Below, one piece after another: positions 48,267 to 60,974 of a DNA stretch of 64,000 bases. A program made the position numbers and the translations under genes. The DNA is from Anaeramoeba flamelloides. Its lineage: Eukaryota > Metamonada > Anaeramoebidae. The notes beneath the pieces were generated by a model, which was given only the letters and a program-made list of their open reading frames with translations, did no database searches and had not been told where the DNA came from. Positions within the stretch are counted from its first letter, which is position 1; the number at the start of each line of letters is the position of its first letter. The stretch lies in assembly GCA_027625915.1 (NCBI GenBank), contig JANTQA010000016.1, positions 563,001-627,000 of the forward strand. The letters run 5' to 3'.

Positions 48267-48862
48267 TTATTTTTTTTTTGGGACATTTTTGGGTTGCATT
48301 AATTTTCTTTGGAAAGCAATTAGTTCATTTTTTTTCTTATCGTGTTTTTCTTGTGTTTCCTTAATTCTTCCAAGTGTTTTTTTTTCTTCTTTACCCAATA
48401 AATCTAAACGATTTTCAACATTCTCTTTGGCTTCATTTAAAGTGACTTCAAGTAAAGTTGGACCGACTAATTGGTAAACTTTTGCAGTCTTTGGTAATAA
48501 TTTTAATTCCTTTTGTTTTTTTTTAAAAAAAGAGAAAATGAAAAGGAAAAAGAAAGAGAAAAAAAATATAGCAAAAATTTTTTTTTTTAAAAATAAAGAT
48601 CTAAAAGGATTTCACTTACTTGTAAAACAAATTTTGATTCATTAAGTTTTGTCACAATATCGATCTGTCCTGTTTGGAGTTTTTTTATTTCTAAGGATCG
48701 TAACAAAAATAAAAAGAAAAGAAAAGAAAAAGTAAAAGAAATTAAAAAAAGGTTAGATCAAAAAAAAGGCAATTAATTTGAAGCAGCAAAATAGAAAAGA
48801 AAGGTGAAACCATTTTGGAAAATTGTTAATTGTCGAAGTTCTTTTTCGAAGTCGGTGTTCAT
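48267..48862 (-). CDS. PFDN6: prefoldin subunit 6 (beta-type)
   Basis: Complete three-exon gene: 48862-48811, 48690-48620 and 48509-48267 (TAA), with introns of 120 nt (GTTTCA donor) and 110 nt (GTAAGT donor), all in phase. The 121-residue product starts MNTDFEKELRQLTIFQNEIK. The N-terminal coiled coil continues through LNESKFVLQELKLL. The central beta-hairpin signature is KVYQLVGPTLLEVTLNEAKE, and a C-terminal coiled coil runs to KKK. The pattern KLxGPxLxxxxLxEAxxxVxxRLD is diagnostic of prefoldin 6. It is part of the hexameric co-chaperone that delivers actin and tubulin to the CCT chaperonin. Length fits the family. Confidence 0.9.
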
Positions 48863-51193
48863 TTTAAACAAAAAAAAGTTTGATTTGGATAAGAAATAGC
48901 AAAATGAAAATTGGAATTTTCTGATATTTTAATAAATCTTCTAAAATTAGGAGACTTCTTTTTCCAATGAAGGATCATTTTCTACTTCCCAAATTTTGAG
49001 TTTTTAGAAGACAATTGGCTTTTTTTTTGCCAGTATCTTAGAATTTGTGTTTAAATCCTTTTTTTCAGCTTTGGGATTGTTTGTGTGTGTTACTTTTTGA
49101 TTTCAAACAAACCAATTAAAAAACTCATTTTGTTACTTGGGTTTTTTTTCATTTTTTAGAGTAGTCCAAACTTTGAAGGCACAAATTGGAATAAAATTTA
49201 AGGGGATTGTAACTTTTTTGTTTATTTTTCCCAAAGATGATAGAAAACTTCTTTTCACTAGAATTCCCTTTAACTTGATTAACAAAAACCTTTATCAATT
49301 TCAAAAAAAGGAGTTATTAACTTTAGAGAAAAGAGTTTTCATTTTTTCATAACTGGAATTATTATAATTAATGCTGTCAAAATAATACCCAAAGAAAAGA
49401 CTAATCTATATATCGATTTAAAAGGTTTGTTTTTATTGTTATAGAAAACCTATATAATGATTGGTCAAAGAAATTGAAAATAAACAATCAACTTATCATT
49501 GAAATGGTTTCTTATAGTTTTTTTATTAAATAAAAAAAAATTATAAAGATAAAGGATCAAAGTGAAAGACTTTTCTCAAAAAATAGGAAGGTAATTTTAG
49601 TTAAAATTATGATAAATAACAAAAATTTCCTAAAAATTGAAAATGTTAAAATATTTTAAATAAATTACATTCCTAATTAAAAATTTACTTTGACAAATCT
49701 AAAATTTAACTTTAAAAATTGATACGACAATATATACTATTAATCGTGAATGGATGTTCCATTTGAACAAGAAAAAAAAAAAAATATCGATTTTATTTAT
49801 AAATGCGGATTATAGGTTTTGGATAGACGATTTTTTGATCACTATGGACACTCTTACATCCCAATCCCAATAGAACACTTATTTTCTCAAAGACTCAATT
49901 AAACAGATATATAAAAAATTTTATCAATTTGGAGAAATTATTTATTATTTTTAAATGAATTCCATTTTTTTAATTAAACTTCCGTAACCTAATTTATGAT
50001 CCTTTTCTGTTTGTATTTTTCAATGGATTTTGAAAAATAATAATTTTGATACAATTTTATTTTTTTGAAATCTCTCTTTAACGAAATTTAGTTTTTTTTA
50101 TTTAAATAAATAATAAATTAAATCTAATCCTCTGATGAAAACACAATAAAAATACTGATGTATAAAGGAATATCGGCATTTTCTTTTATGTGAGGATTGT
50201 ACTACAATATATCAACCAATAAAAACCCTTCACAAGTTTTTAAATTTAAGCAAAGTCAAAACGTGTAGTATTTAGATATTCAAGGAAAATGATTAAAAAA
50301 ACATATGCTGGGATTGGAAATTAAAATGGGATAAAATTTCAATTAATTCTAATTATTGTATTCTGAACAATTCCAGTCTTTTTAGAGTTACTCCTTCATC
50401 AAAATATAACCAGACCTTGTAAATCTCAGATTAAGAACAATTTAAATAATCAATTTCACATTGTTTCTTTTAAAATTGATTGGAATAAAAAATGAAAAAG
50501 AAAAATTCGAAAATGAAGTGATATTTTTTTCGAATTAAAAATTCAAATACTAATAATAATTTAAAATCATCTTTTTGAGTTCAATAAATCAGAGTACTAA
50601 TTAGTCAAAATAATAATTGAAAAATATTGCAAAATAGTTATAATTTTTTTCAAAGTTGCACAGAATAAGATATTTTTTCATAACAAAAATCCAAAATTCT
50701 TGGGCGGATAAATGATCAACAAAAATAAACATAAATTTTTTTTTTATTAAAAATTTAACTGTAAGTAATTTGAAAGAAAGTGAAAACATCAAAACTTATT
50801 GGGTATACATAAAGTTGCCAGTAAAAATTATTTTGGCCACACTATTCTAAATGATATAAAGTTTTTCTGAAAATTTAGCTTATTGGAGAATTCTCAAATA
50901 AATTAAGAGTTCAATTTTCTTTTTTGAAATTTTTTTACTTGCCGAGATCAAAACAGTACTTGATACAAAATATTTTGTGTACAAACCAGTTTTAGAAAGA
51001 TTCAAAATATTTTAACGAATTCAAATGCTTTATTCAAAACTTACCTAAAAAAATTTCTAAATAGAAAAGGGTTAAAATTTTCAGACATTTTTGTTAATTT
51101 AATAGAATGATTTATATTCGATAAAATCATTTTTTCTCTTTTATTATTTGCTATGGAGATCCAAACAAACAAATTTCACGTTTCTCTTTAATT
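48863..51193. other. intergenic between divergent genes
   Basis: Lies between the 5' ends of prefoldin 6 (minus) and ATG2 (plus), so it must contain both promoters. No motif I can name. 49460-49900 is one copy of the repeat also found at 46900-47350. Confidence 0.45.
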
Positions 51194-54100
51194 ATGGATC
51201 AAATTTTGACGGACAACAACAAAGAATTTCTTCAGCTAACAATTTCTTTTTTATTTGGGGGATGTTTTGAAAAAATTAATATTACTAATTGTAAAACAAG
51301 TGTCAATGAGGGTGAAGTAATAATTTTTTGTGAATCTGTTGTTTTGGTACCCGAAGTAATTACTGATCTTTTTTCTTTTTCAACACTCTTGTTTGAAGTT
51401 TTTCTTTTTTTATCTTTCGTTAATTTTGTTATTGATTTTATTAAAAAAACAACAAACCATAAATAAAAACACGGCAAAATAACTAACTTTTTCTTGAACA
51501 AAAAGAAAAACAAATTCATAAATGTTCCTTGCTTACCAAAATATTTATTGAAACCTATTAACATTGGGAACGTTAAAATGATCATACCAAAAAACCAATC
51601 CCAAATACCAAAACTAATAATCCAAGATCTCTTATTTGATTTGGAAGAATCTGAAAAAGAGATCCCTGAACAACAGTCTACTTTACAAAACCCATTATTA
51701 AAAATTTTGTTTTCTTTAATTCTTAAAGACAATTTAGACTCTTCCTATCTTGGTATATTATTTTCTAAATTAATTTCAAGTATTGAAGTCAAATTAATGA
51801 ATATTACGTTTAAAATAAAGAATTGTTCTGAGACAAAAAATGCTTTAAGAGAAAAAGGAAAAGAAAAAGAAAAAGAAAAAGAAAAAGAAAAAGAAAAAGG
51901 AAAAGGAAAAGAAAAAGAAAAACAAGATTTTGATAAAAAAAACAAATCCAAAATGCAAAACGAAACCAAAAACACAATTGTCTTTTTAATAAATTCACCA
52001 GAAATCCAAATAGACTATTCAATATTTTTTAATAAAAGATCGAAAGAAAATCTTATTCCTACATTTGACAATTATATTTGCAATTATATTGTAAAATTTT
52101 CAAAATTAACTGGAAATTTGGAACAGTCTGGGGGTTCTATGAATGTTTTCGATATTAGTAATGAATCTTCAACTATTAAATTCCAATTTTTTAATATTTT
52201 TTCACGATCAAAAGAAAAATTTTCTTCTTGTTTTAATTCAATTCAAAGCCCAATTTCATTTATTAAAAATGTTGTTGAAATGTTTATTGAGAATTTAAAA
52301 TTATATTTAACCAGAGATCAATTTCAGAACTTCTTTTTAAAATTATTTAACATTACGCAAAACAATAGTAATCCAATAAATCATGATCAACAAAAGATCC
52401 AAAGAAATAATAAAATTTCAGAGCTAAATCTTTTTAAATCGTCAATTGAAAAAACTAATAATAATATTAATTCTACAATGATAAAAAATGTGAATGAAAG
52501 TGAAAGTATCAATATAGATATTGATTCAGAAAACGAAATCGAACCTGAAAATGAGAATGCAATTATCAATATTAATGAGATCGACAAAATTAATAAAAAC
52601 ATGAATGAAAAACAAAAAGAAAATGAACACAATATTGAAATAGGTTCAGAAAATGAAAAAGAAAACGAAGAAAAAGAAAAAGAAAAAGAAACAGGAAAGG
52701 AAAAAGAAACGGAAAGGAAAAAGGGAAAAGAAAAACAAAACGAAAACGAAAACGAAAACGAAAACAAAAACAATAATGAAAATGACAAAGAAAAAGAGAA
52801 AGATAAACAAAAAAAAAACGAAAAAAAAATAAAGAACGATAACCCCTTTTTAAATATCTATGATGACATAAAACCGATTGAAATGTCTCAGAGTGGAAAC
52901 ATTTTGAATTCTTCAATGTTTGAAAGTATTGGAACAATTGTAAATAATATTGATGTCCAAAAAAAAGGGGATAATATCGCAAAAAAAGATTATGAAGAAT
53001 TAATTGATCATTATCGTTCACTTCAAAAACAGAATCTAAACTTGCTTTCAAATTTTATTCAAAATATTTATAATAAAATTGAATTAAAATTAAATGATGA
53101 AGTAAAAAATTTAATTCAAAATGGAATTTCTAATTTACGATTGATAAAAATTAATAAATTAGAAATTTATATTTTAGGTGAAAAAAAAAGTACACCAAAA
53201 TTGCTTATTGAAATCCAAAATCAATATAATGTATTTATTAATAATCCAAATAAAATGGCATTTTTTACTAATGATTTTTTAACATTTTGTATTAAGGAAA
53301 TTAATTATGGGAATAAAAAATTTAAAAAGCCAAGGCAAGAACAAGAACAAGAACAAGAACAAGAACAAGAACAAGAACAAGAACACCAACAAGATCATGG
53401 ACAAAAAGAGGTGGATAAAAGAGAACAGAAAAAAGAAAAAAGAGCGAACAACACTACTAATATTCTAAAGATACAAGATTTATCAAACGAAAGGCAAAGC
53501 CAATTGCACATTCAAATTTTTACAACCTTTCAAAATAATTTTAGATCGATTGAAATTAGAAATAATACTTTATTTTTATATTTAAACCCAACTAAAATGA
53601 AAAAATTAATAAATTTTTTTAATTTCTTGACTAGAATTCAAAAACTTGATTTCATTACGGAATTATTTATCGATTATTTTGATTTAAATTTATTTTTAAC
53701 AATCCCACACAAAAATGAAAAAGAGTATTTATTAATTTCAATTTCTAAAATAAAGATTAATTCCTCAGATCTTCGACAAAAAACTGAAATTTCCTTTGAA
53801 TCTTGTAAAATAAAAAATTTAAATAAAAATAAAAAAAGACTTTCAATTATTATTGAGCAACCAACTTTCACTCAAAAAAAATCGAAAATAGTTTTTGAAT
53901 TTAAAAATAAAACAAATTCATTCTATTACCAAACACAATTGGATTCTAATATTAATGATTTATTTTTGAATGACCAAAGTTTTACTCTAAAAAGTCATAA
54001 TGCAAATGAAAACGAAAGTGGAAATGAAAACAAAAATGAAAACGAAAGTGAAAAGAAAAAAGAAAACAAAAGCGAAAACGAAAACAAAAAGGAAAATAAA

Positions 54101-57100
54101 AGTGAAAGTGAAAATGAAAATGAAAATGAAAATGAAAATGAAAATGAAAACAAAAATAAAAAGAAAAGTGAAAACGAAAACAAAAACAAAAACAAAAATG
54201 AAAGTGAAAGTGAAAGTGGAAACGAGGAAATTCAACAGAATTTTAATAATAATGATGATTTTTTTGCTGGTTATAATCAATATCAAAAAATTCAATTTCA
54301 AGACAAATTATTAAGAAACTCTAAATTACTAATATTTATTACCATTCCAATAATAAAAATCTGTTCTTCATTTAATGGTTTATTTATTTTTAAGTCATTA
54401 TTTAATGAATTAAAGAACAATAATACTGATACCCATAATAGTAACAATGGGTCTGAATCTGAAAATGAACATGAATGCAAAAATAAAAATAAAAATCTAA
54501 CCAAAATGAAATCCAAAACATTATTAGATTCGCAATTATCTATTAAATTAACCATCGAAGAAGGGCTTTTAGAAATAATTGAAACAGATATTTTTCGTTA
54601 TAAGCCATTGATTGGAAATCATGATTATAAAATTGAATTTAATTTATTGGATTGGATTTATATTTTTAATTATTTGAAAAAGGATTCCAATATTTCAACT
54701 TTTTCAATCAATTTTTTCGAAATTTATGATAATTTCCCTTCGATTCAATTGTTTCAGAGCAATACTAGTACTACTACTACTAATAATAATAATAATAATT
54801 TCTTCGATGGAAATAATGAACAAAAAAAAAAAAAAAAAATTAGAAAAAGCCAAAATAATTGTAATTCTAATCAAAAAAAACAAAAAATTATTACTGGATA
54901 CGATTTTAATAATAATGAAAAACAGGATATGCTTTCTTTTACCCTTTGCAAAATCATTAAGAAAAGGAAAGGGGGGGAACAAAGGAAAAAGAAAAACCAA
55001 ATGAAAAAGAAAAAACAAAGGAAAAAGAAAAATAATATTGTTAAAATAGTATTTAATCTTTATTTTTCAAATTTAATTTTTTCTTGGAATTTTGGAAAAT
55101 TATTATTAAATAAAATTTATAACTCAATTAATTTTCAACAATATAACCAGAGAAATATTATTATTGAATTTGAAAATATTTCGATAGAGTATACAATTAA
55201 TAATCCTGGAATAAAGGATTATATAATATGCTTACCAATTGAAAGATTTAAATTACAAGAAAATAAAAAATTTTCAACAATATTTTTATATGGTATATCG
55301 TTGTATTTATCTAAAATTCAAAATAATTTGAAATTTAATAAACAAAATTCTAATAGCGGCAGGACCACTACTCAAAATAATTCTAATTTTGTTTCATTTA
55401 ACAATAAAAAAAATCAAATAACAAGGAAAAATTGTTTTTTTTCTTTTGATGAATATTATGAAGAATTAAAATTTGTCAAAATTGGATTTTCTAAAAGTTT
55501 AAATTTCATTATTAAAAACCAAGACAAAATAAATATTATTTTAGAAAATGGTAATTTGAATTTTGAATTTTGTACGGACTCATTCAATTTTTTTCAAGAA
55601 TTATTAACACTGATCAATTATAAAGAAATTTTACCTTCATTTTTATATAATTCTCAAAATGGGAAATTAAATACAGAACAAAATTTACAAACGCCAAAAA
55701 TTATAATTAATTTTAAAAAAAATGCAAAAAAAATTAAAAAGAAAAAAATTAAAAAATTTTCGAAAAAGAATTATGATATTAAATTATTTGAAAAAAATTT
55801 ACTAATGAAAAATCAAATAAAGATTTCAATTTCTAATAACAACTATTTAGAAAAAAAACAAACTCGAAAAACAATTTTAGATAAACAAATTAAACAGGCG
55901 AATTTAATCTTTAAGATCAAAAAAATTTTATTAAGTGTCACCTTATTTGAGGGTTTTGATTTCAATGAAAAACATGATACACATGAATTATCCACTACAA
56001 ACATTGAACAGGATATTAACAGTATCAGTGGCAGCAGCAGTAGCAGTGAAAGTAATGAAAATTCACAATCATTCTTATTAAAGAAAAGAACAGAAAACGA
56101 ATCAATCCAATTCAATTTTATCATTTCAAACACAAACATATTATTGTACCCATTAAATAACATAAGAAAATTATCTTTAATTTTGAAAATCCAAAATCTT
56201 GAAGTTATCGATCGGTTAACAAATTCCGATTATGAAAAAATTCTTAATTTTAGAAATGAAAAAGAAAAAATAAGGCACAATTATCATCCTCAAATTTCTT
56301 TTAATTTTTCAATTGTTCGTCCTCATATTCTTAATAATCAGTTTAACGAGGACAAAAATGATAACAGTAAAAACAATGATAATGAAATCGATAATGACAA
56401 TATCAATGCCAAGAATAATGGCAGTAATGAAGAAATTAAAATCCATGTATCTTCAATACCATTCCAATTATATTTATCAACAACAGCAGTGGAATTTTTT
56501 TCCAATTTTTTTTTACTTGAGCAAGGGGAATCTCTTGAAAAGAAAAACAACAAATTAGATTCCAATTTAACAATAGAAAAAAAACCCTCAAAAAAAAATG
56601 GCGGGAATATTGTGGATAATGATATGAATGAGAATAAAAAAAAGAAAAAAAAGGAAATAAAAAGGGATAAGAAAAGGGATAAAAAGAAGGATAAAAAAGG
56701 AGTACATAAAAAGAAAAATTTTCAAAAATATCAAGAATTATCATTATCGTCAACACAATCACAATCACAATCACAATCACAATCATTTTTGGAAAAGATA
56801 TATATCCAAAGTTTAATTATTGAACCAACCACATTGAAACTTTCCGTTCATTTTTCATTTTATACTTATAATGATATCTTAATTAATATTCCAAAAATTC
56901 AACATTTTGGATTTCGTGGTATACATACTGTTTATAAAATAATTGCTTCAGAATTATCAAATTCTTTACAAAAAATTGAAAAAATACAAACTTTTTTCCG
57001 TTTAATACCAGGTGTCGAATCATTAAAAAATGTTAGCTCGGGGGTGAAAGATTTGGTAAAATTCCCCTTTTCACAATACAGGAATGGGGAAAGAGTTTCA

Positions 57101-57226
57101 AAGGGCTTAAAAATGGGGGTGATTAATTTATTCAATACTATTATTTCAGAAGTTATTAGAACTAATGGAAACAGTGAATATTCGAAATTAACATTTGGAA
57201 AACCAAAATCTAAAAAAAAAAATTAA
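51194..57226 (+). CDS. ATG2: autophagy-related lipid-transfer protein ATG2
   Basis: Two exons, 51194-51355 and 51506-57226, with a 150-nt phase-0 intron (GTAATT...AAAAG), giving 1960 residues. The N-terminus is chorein-like: a short beta segment (KINITNCKTSVNEGEVIIF), then LLKPINIGNVKMIIPKN and LIIQDLLFDLEES. The C-terminus carries the strongest signature, GVESLKNVSSGVKDLVKFPF then QYRNGERVSKGLKMGV, matching the ATG2 C-terminal block (xPVxSLxxxGxGxxDLVxxPxxxYxxxGR). ATG2 bridges the endoplasmic reticulum and the growing phagophore and moves lipids along a long groove. The protein is interrupted by Lys-Glu, Gln-Glu and Ser/Asn-Glu repeats near residues 170-195, 395-490, 664-685 and 885-960. 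VPS13 is the main alternative but lacks this C-terminal block. Confidence 0.85.
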
Positions 57227-58759
57227 TTACAACTCAATTAATACAGATATAATAAATTTATCAAATTTATTTTTTTATACATTTTATTAATAAATGATTT
57301 TTTGTTTTTTTTTTTATAAATATAAAATAAAATTAATTATTATAAAAGCATTAATTTATTCTGTAAATAATTTATCTATACATAAAAATAATCCATTTTA
57401 TACAATTAAAGTGACTTTTTTTTTTTTTTTTTTTTTTAATTTGATTTTATTATTATTAAAATAGTTTTCGAAAATCTAACTACAAATTTAAAATTTAATT
57501 TATTTAAAAATAATATGACTTTTGTGTGATTATTATATAAAATTAAAATATTTTTCTGCAAATTTACAATTTGTTGGTAATCCAGTTTTGTTAAAAGCTT
57601 TTCATATAAAAAAGTAACCCTTAAAATCATTTCAAAAGTACATAGAGATACTTTTAAGTTTAACCAAAAAAATATTGAGAAAAATATTATCTTTTATCAT
57701 TTATTTAGTTTAATTTTTTTGAATTAATCTTTTTCATTCTTTGAAAATATTTACAAAGTAGTTACTGTGACTTTTAGTCTAAAAAGGAAGTTATTTTAAT
57801 TAGCGAAATATTCTTTTTTGTTATAATAAAAAAATATTCTGTTTTATTATTATCATTATTGAAGAGAGTTGATTCGGTAAAATTGCTTCCTATTGATCGT
57901 TATGTTTTCTTGAGTTTTCTGTATATTTGGAAAATCGATATATTTAACAAATAAAACAGAAAAACTCAAGAAAACCACCATTAGGTTTTTTTTAATTTTA
58001 GAAATTAAAAGAAAATTTCAAAAATTTTCTTTTTATTTCTCAAATTAAAAAAAACCAAGGCACTCCACGGCACTTTAGTTTAGTTTTCCGGTGTTTAAAT
58101 GAATCAAGTAAAATCTATTTGCTTTTACTTTATACCTTTCAATTATGGAAAAATTAGCACTTGACGGACACTTGTAATAAGGTTTTTCAGAATTTAAAAT
58201 AATTGAGAAAATTCTTTGGTTTTTCTCTATTACTATGAATTAAAAAAAAACTGCAGTTTACTTTTCTATAATTTTGTATTCTGATAAAGATATTCACTCT
58301 ATGGCACTCTACAACAATTGACAGAACTATACGGTACTTTGTGATAGGTTTATTTTTTATATTAAAAAAAAAAAAAAAAACATATAGTTAGGTTTTCTAA
58401 TATTTAAAAGAATTGAGTTAAATCTTTGATTCGGGCTTATTTTTTTGAATACTGGAAAATTGTTATTGGGTTTTCTTGGGTATTCTGTTTATTTGTGAAG
58501 TGTTCTAGGTTTTTTTGAGGTTTTCTATTTTATTTCGAAAAATCTATTGCTTTCCTAAATAAATAGAATACTCAAAAAAACCAAACGAAAATCAATAGAT
58601 TTCTTAAATAAAACAGAAAACCTTTAGAAATGATAGGAACTCTACAGAACTTCCTGAAACTCTAAGTTTATTGAGAGTTTTTGATCCGAACTATAACCTA
58701 ACCAGACTATAACTCCTAAGATAGATTTTTAAATAAAAAATGAAAAAGAAACAATTATT
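57227..58759. other. intergenic, palindromic repeats
   Basis: 3' flank of ATG2, with a poly-T run at 57418-57437. 57890-58640 contains several imperfect palindromes built on TTTTCTTGAGTTTTCTGT and its complement, in the same family as 37560-37930. No gene recognised. Confidence 0.5.
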
Positions 58760-58960
58760 TACAGTCAGTTTCACTTTTAAGGCATAAACTTTCAACGAAA
58801 TTTAAGGCACACTAAAAATCTCAAATTAAAGCACAAAATTCAAATTCTAGTAAAAATAAATTGTAAAAAATAAAATTTCAAATTTTGTGCCTTAATTTGA
58901 GATTTTTTTGTGCCTTAAATTTCGTTGAAAGTTTGTGCCTTAAAAGTGAAACTGACTGTA
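58760..58960. mobile_element. foldback MITE, family 3
   Basis: Copy of the palindrome at 44763. Left end TACAGTCAGTTTCACTTTTA, right end TAAAAGTGAAACTGACTGTA, with GGCACAAACTTTCAACGAAA arms and the same loop. The arms are almost perfectly complementary. Ends are TA. Confidence 0.85.
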
Positions 58961-59853
58961 AGCAAAGAAACGAAAAAGAGAAAGAAACGAAAGAAATGCA
59001 AATGAGTAAAAAAAAATATAAATCAAGTAAAAAAAAATCATTCGAAAGTTTTTTTTTGTACATCAAATGTAAAATGGGCTGGTGGTTGTTTCCTTTTAGT
59101 CGAAAATTTTTGGATCATCATCATAATTTGTTTTAATCAAGAGTTATAAATCTTTTATCAACTTTTGATCAAAAAAAAAAATGATACTTTATTAAGTTTT
59201 GATTTAGAACCTTATAAATAGTTCGAAACTTTTCAAAGTGTAAATTTTAAAGAATAAAAATTTGTTTTGATATTTTCTTTTTCTAAATTTTAAATTTTTT
59301 CCTTTTTCCTTTTTTTTTTTTGAAAGTTTTTCAAATCTTTTTTTCATAAATTCCCGTTAGAAAATACCGACTAGACATCATTTTCCCATCCAAAGTACTC
59401 TTTTGGTTGAACAGATTTTATGAAAATGTCGATTCATCAACTTGAGTTAGTTTCAAATTGCCCCAGTTGTATTCAGATATTTTTGATAAGATCAAATAGT
59501 AACAAGTTCAGTTTCAAATACAATCATAAAAATATTACCCAATTATTAAAAGATTTTATTTTTATTTTGTATTCCACAAACACCAATAAATGAAAAGGCA
59601 GAAGAACCTAACAAGTTTAAAATGAAATTTTTTTTTTTTAAAAACAAGACTTTTTTTTTCTTATAGAAAAATGAGAAATCGAAATATTGTTTGTGTGTCT
59701 GGTCTTTTTTGAATATAAATTGAAATATTTTTAGATCTTGTAAAAAAATTGTAATCTCTTTTCAGGTTTATGAAATAGAGAGATTAAAATCATCTCAACA
59801 ATTTTATAATTTTAGTCTTTTTTTTTTTTTTTATCAAAAATCATTTATATATA
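58961..59853. other. intergenic, nothing recognised
   Basis: AT-rich sequence between the foldback element and the tandem MITE pair. A short open frame overlapping the foldback element is explained by the repeat. Confidence 0.5.
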
Positions 59854-59993
59854 TAAAAACTCTTTTTCAGTCCAAGGACCCCAGTTTTATTGAAGAAATG
59901 AAAGACATTCTATGAGTTTAATTCATTACTCTTATCAAACTAAAATTTTCAATTTTTAGATCAAAATCATTTTTTCTCATTTTGTAAAATTTT

Positions 59994-60046
<53 letters not shown>

Positions 60047-60399
60047 CTTTGAAAAAAAAAATGTTTGAAAAACGAAATAAACATTAAGAAAAGTTAATAT
60101 TTGTATGTTCTTTTAAAATTCATACATTTACAGGTAAAAAATCTTATTATCAACAATTTTAATTTCCTAAAGAAATTGATAATTTTGCACGAGACGTTCC
60201 AATGAATGGGTCCAAAAAATTTTTTAACATTTTTTTTTTTGAAATTTATGGTTTTTTCAGGGGTTTCTTTTATAATTATGGACTCTTATATGAAGTTTAT
60301 TATTTCTCATATTTCTAAACAATCTAAGTTTGGTTGATTCTTAAAAATAAAGTGACTTTTTCATTTTTGGCTGGACCCCTTTGAGTGAAATGGAGTTTA
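59854..60399. mobile_element. Tc1-related MITE, tandem copy A
   Basis: Left end TAAAAACTCTTTTTCAGTCC, right end (reverse-complemented) TAAACTCCATTTCACTCAAA followed by GGGGTCC: the same termini as the 24499 transposon. Internally non-coding, with a pure T run of about 40 nt at 59999-60039. Same orientation as copy B, which starts 4 bp later. Confidence 0.8.
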
Positions 60400-60403
60400 G
60401 ATA

Positions 60404-60974
60404 TAAAAACTACTTTTCAGTCAAAGGGGTCAAAGTTTTATTATAAAAATAGAAAATATTCTATGAGTTTAATTTATTATTCTTTTCAAACTAAAATTTT
60501 GATTTTTAGATCAAATTCATTTTTTCTCATTTTGTCGAAATTTTTCGTTTTTTTGTATTTCGCTTGTTACTTTTAAATGTTTTTTTTCTTTTTCTTTTAT
60601 CTTTTTTTTTAAAAATTAAATTTGAAAAAATAATAGTTTGAAACTCCAAATTGAATTAAGAAAAGCAAGTCTTTATATTTTCTTTTTAAATTCATACATT
60701 TACAAGTAAAAAATCTTATTGTCAAAATTTTTAATTTTGCAAAAGAAATTGAGAATTTTACATAGACTTTCCAATGAAAGGTACCCAAAATAATTTTTTT
60801 AACAGTTTTTTTTTGAAATTTATTGTTTGTTCAGGGTTTTCTTTTATTATTATCTAGTCAAATATGAATTTTATTATTTCTTGAATTTCTAAATAATTAT
60901 ATCTTGACTGATTTTTAAAAATAAAGTGAGGTTTTCATTTTTGGCTGGGATTCCTTTGAGTGAAAATGGGTTTA
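60404..60974. mobile_element. Tc1-related MITE, tandem copy B
   Basis: Left end TAAAAACTACTTTTCAGTCA followed by AAGGGGTC, right end (reverse-complemented) TAAACCCATTTTCACTCAAA. Internal sequence aligns with copy A throughout (for example TTCTATGAGTTTAATTTATT and TTTTTAGATCAAATTCATTT), but the long T run is absent. Non-coding. Confidence 0.8.

Noticed and set aside
52387-53051. Long antisense open frames of Phe/Ser/Leu repeats within ATG2
   Set aside because: They are the mirror of the Lys-Glu and Asn-Glu repeats of ATG2 and carry no independent evidence. The same applies to those near 53987-54301 and 56436-56786.
58885-59136. 83-codon frame overlapping the foldback element
   Set aside because: Half of it is the MITE palindrome; the rest has no recognisable feature.
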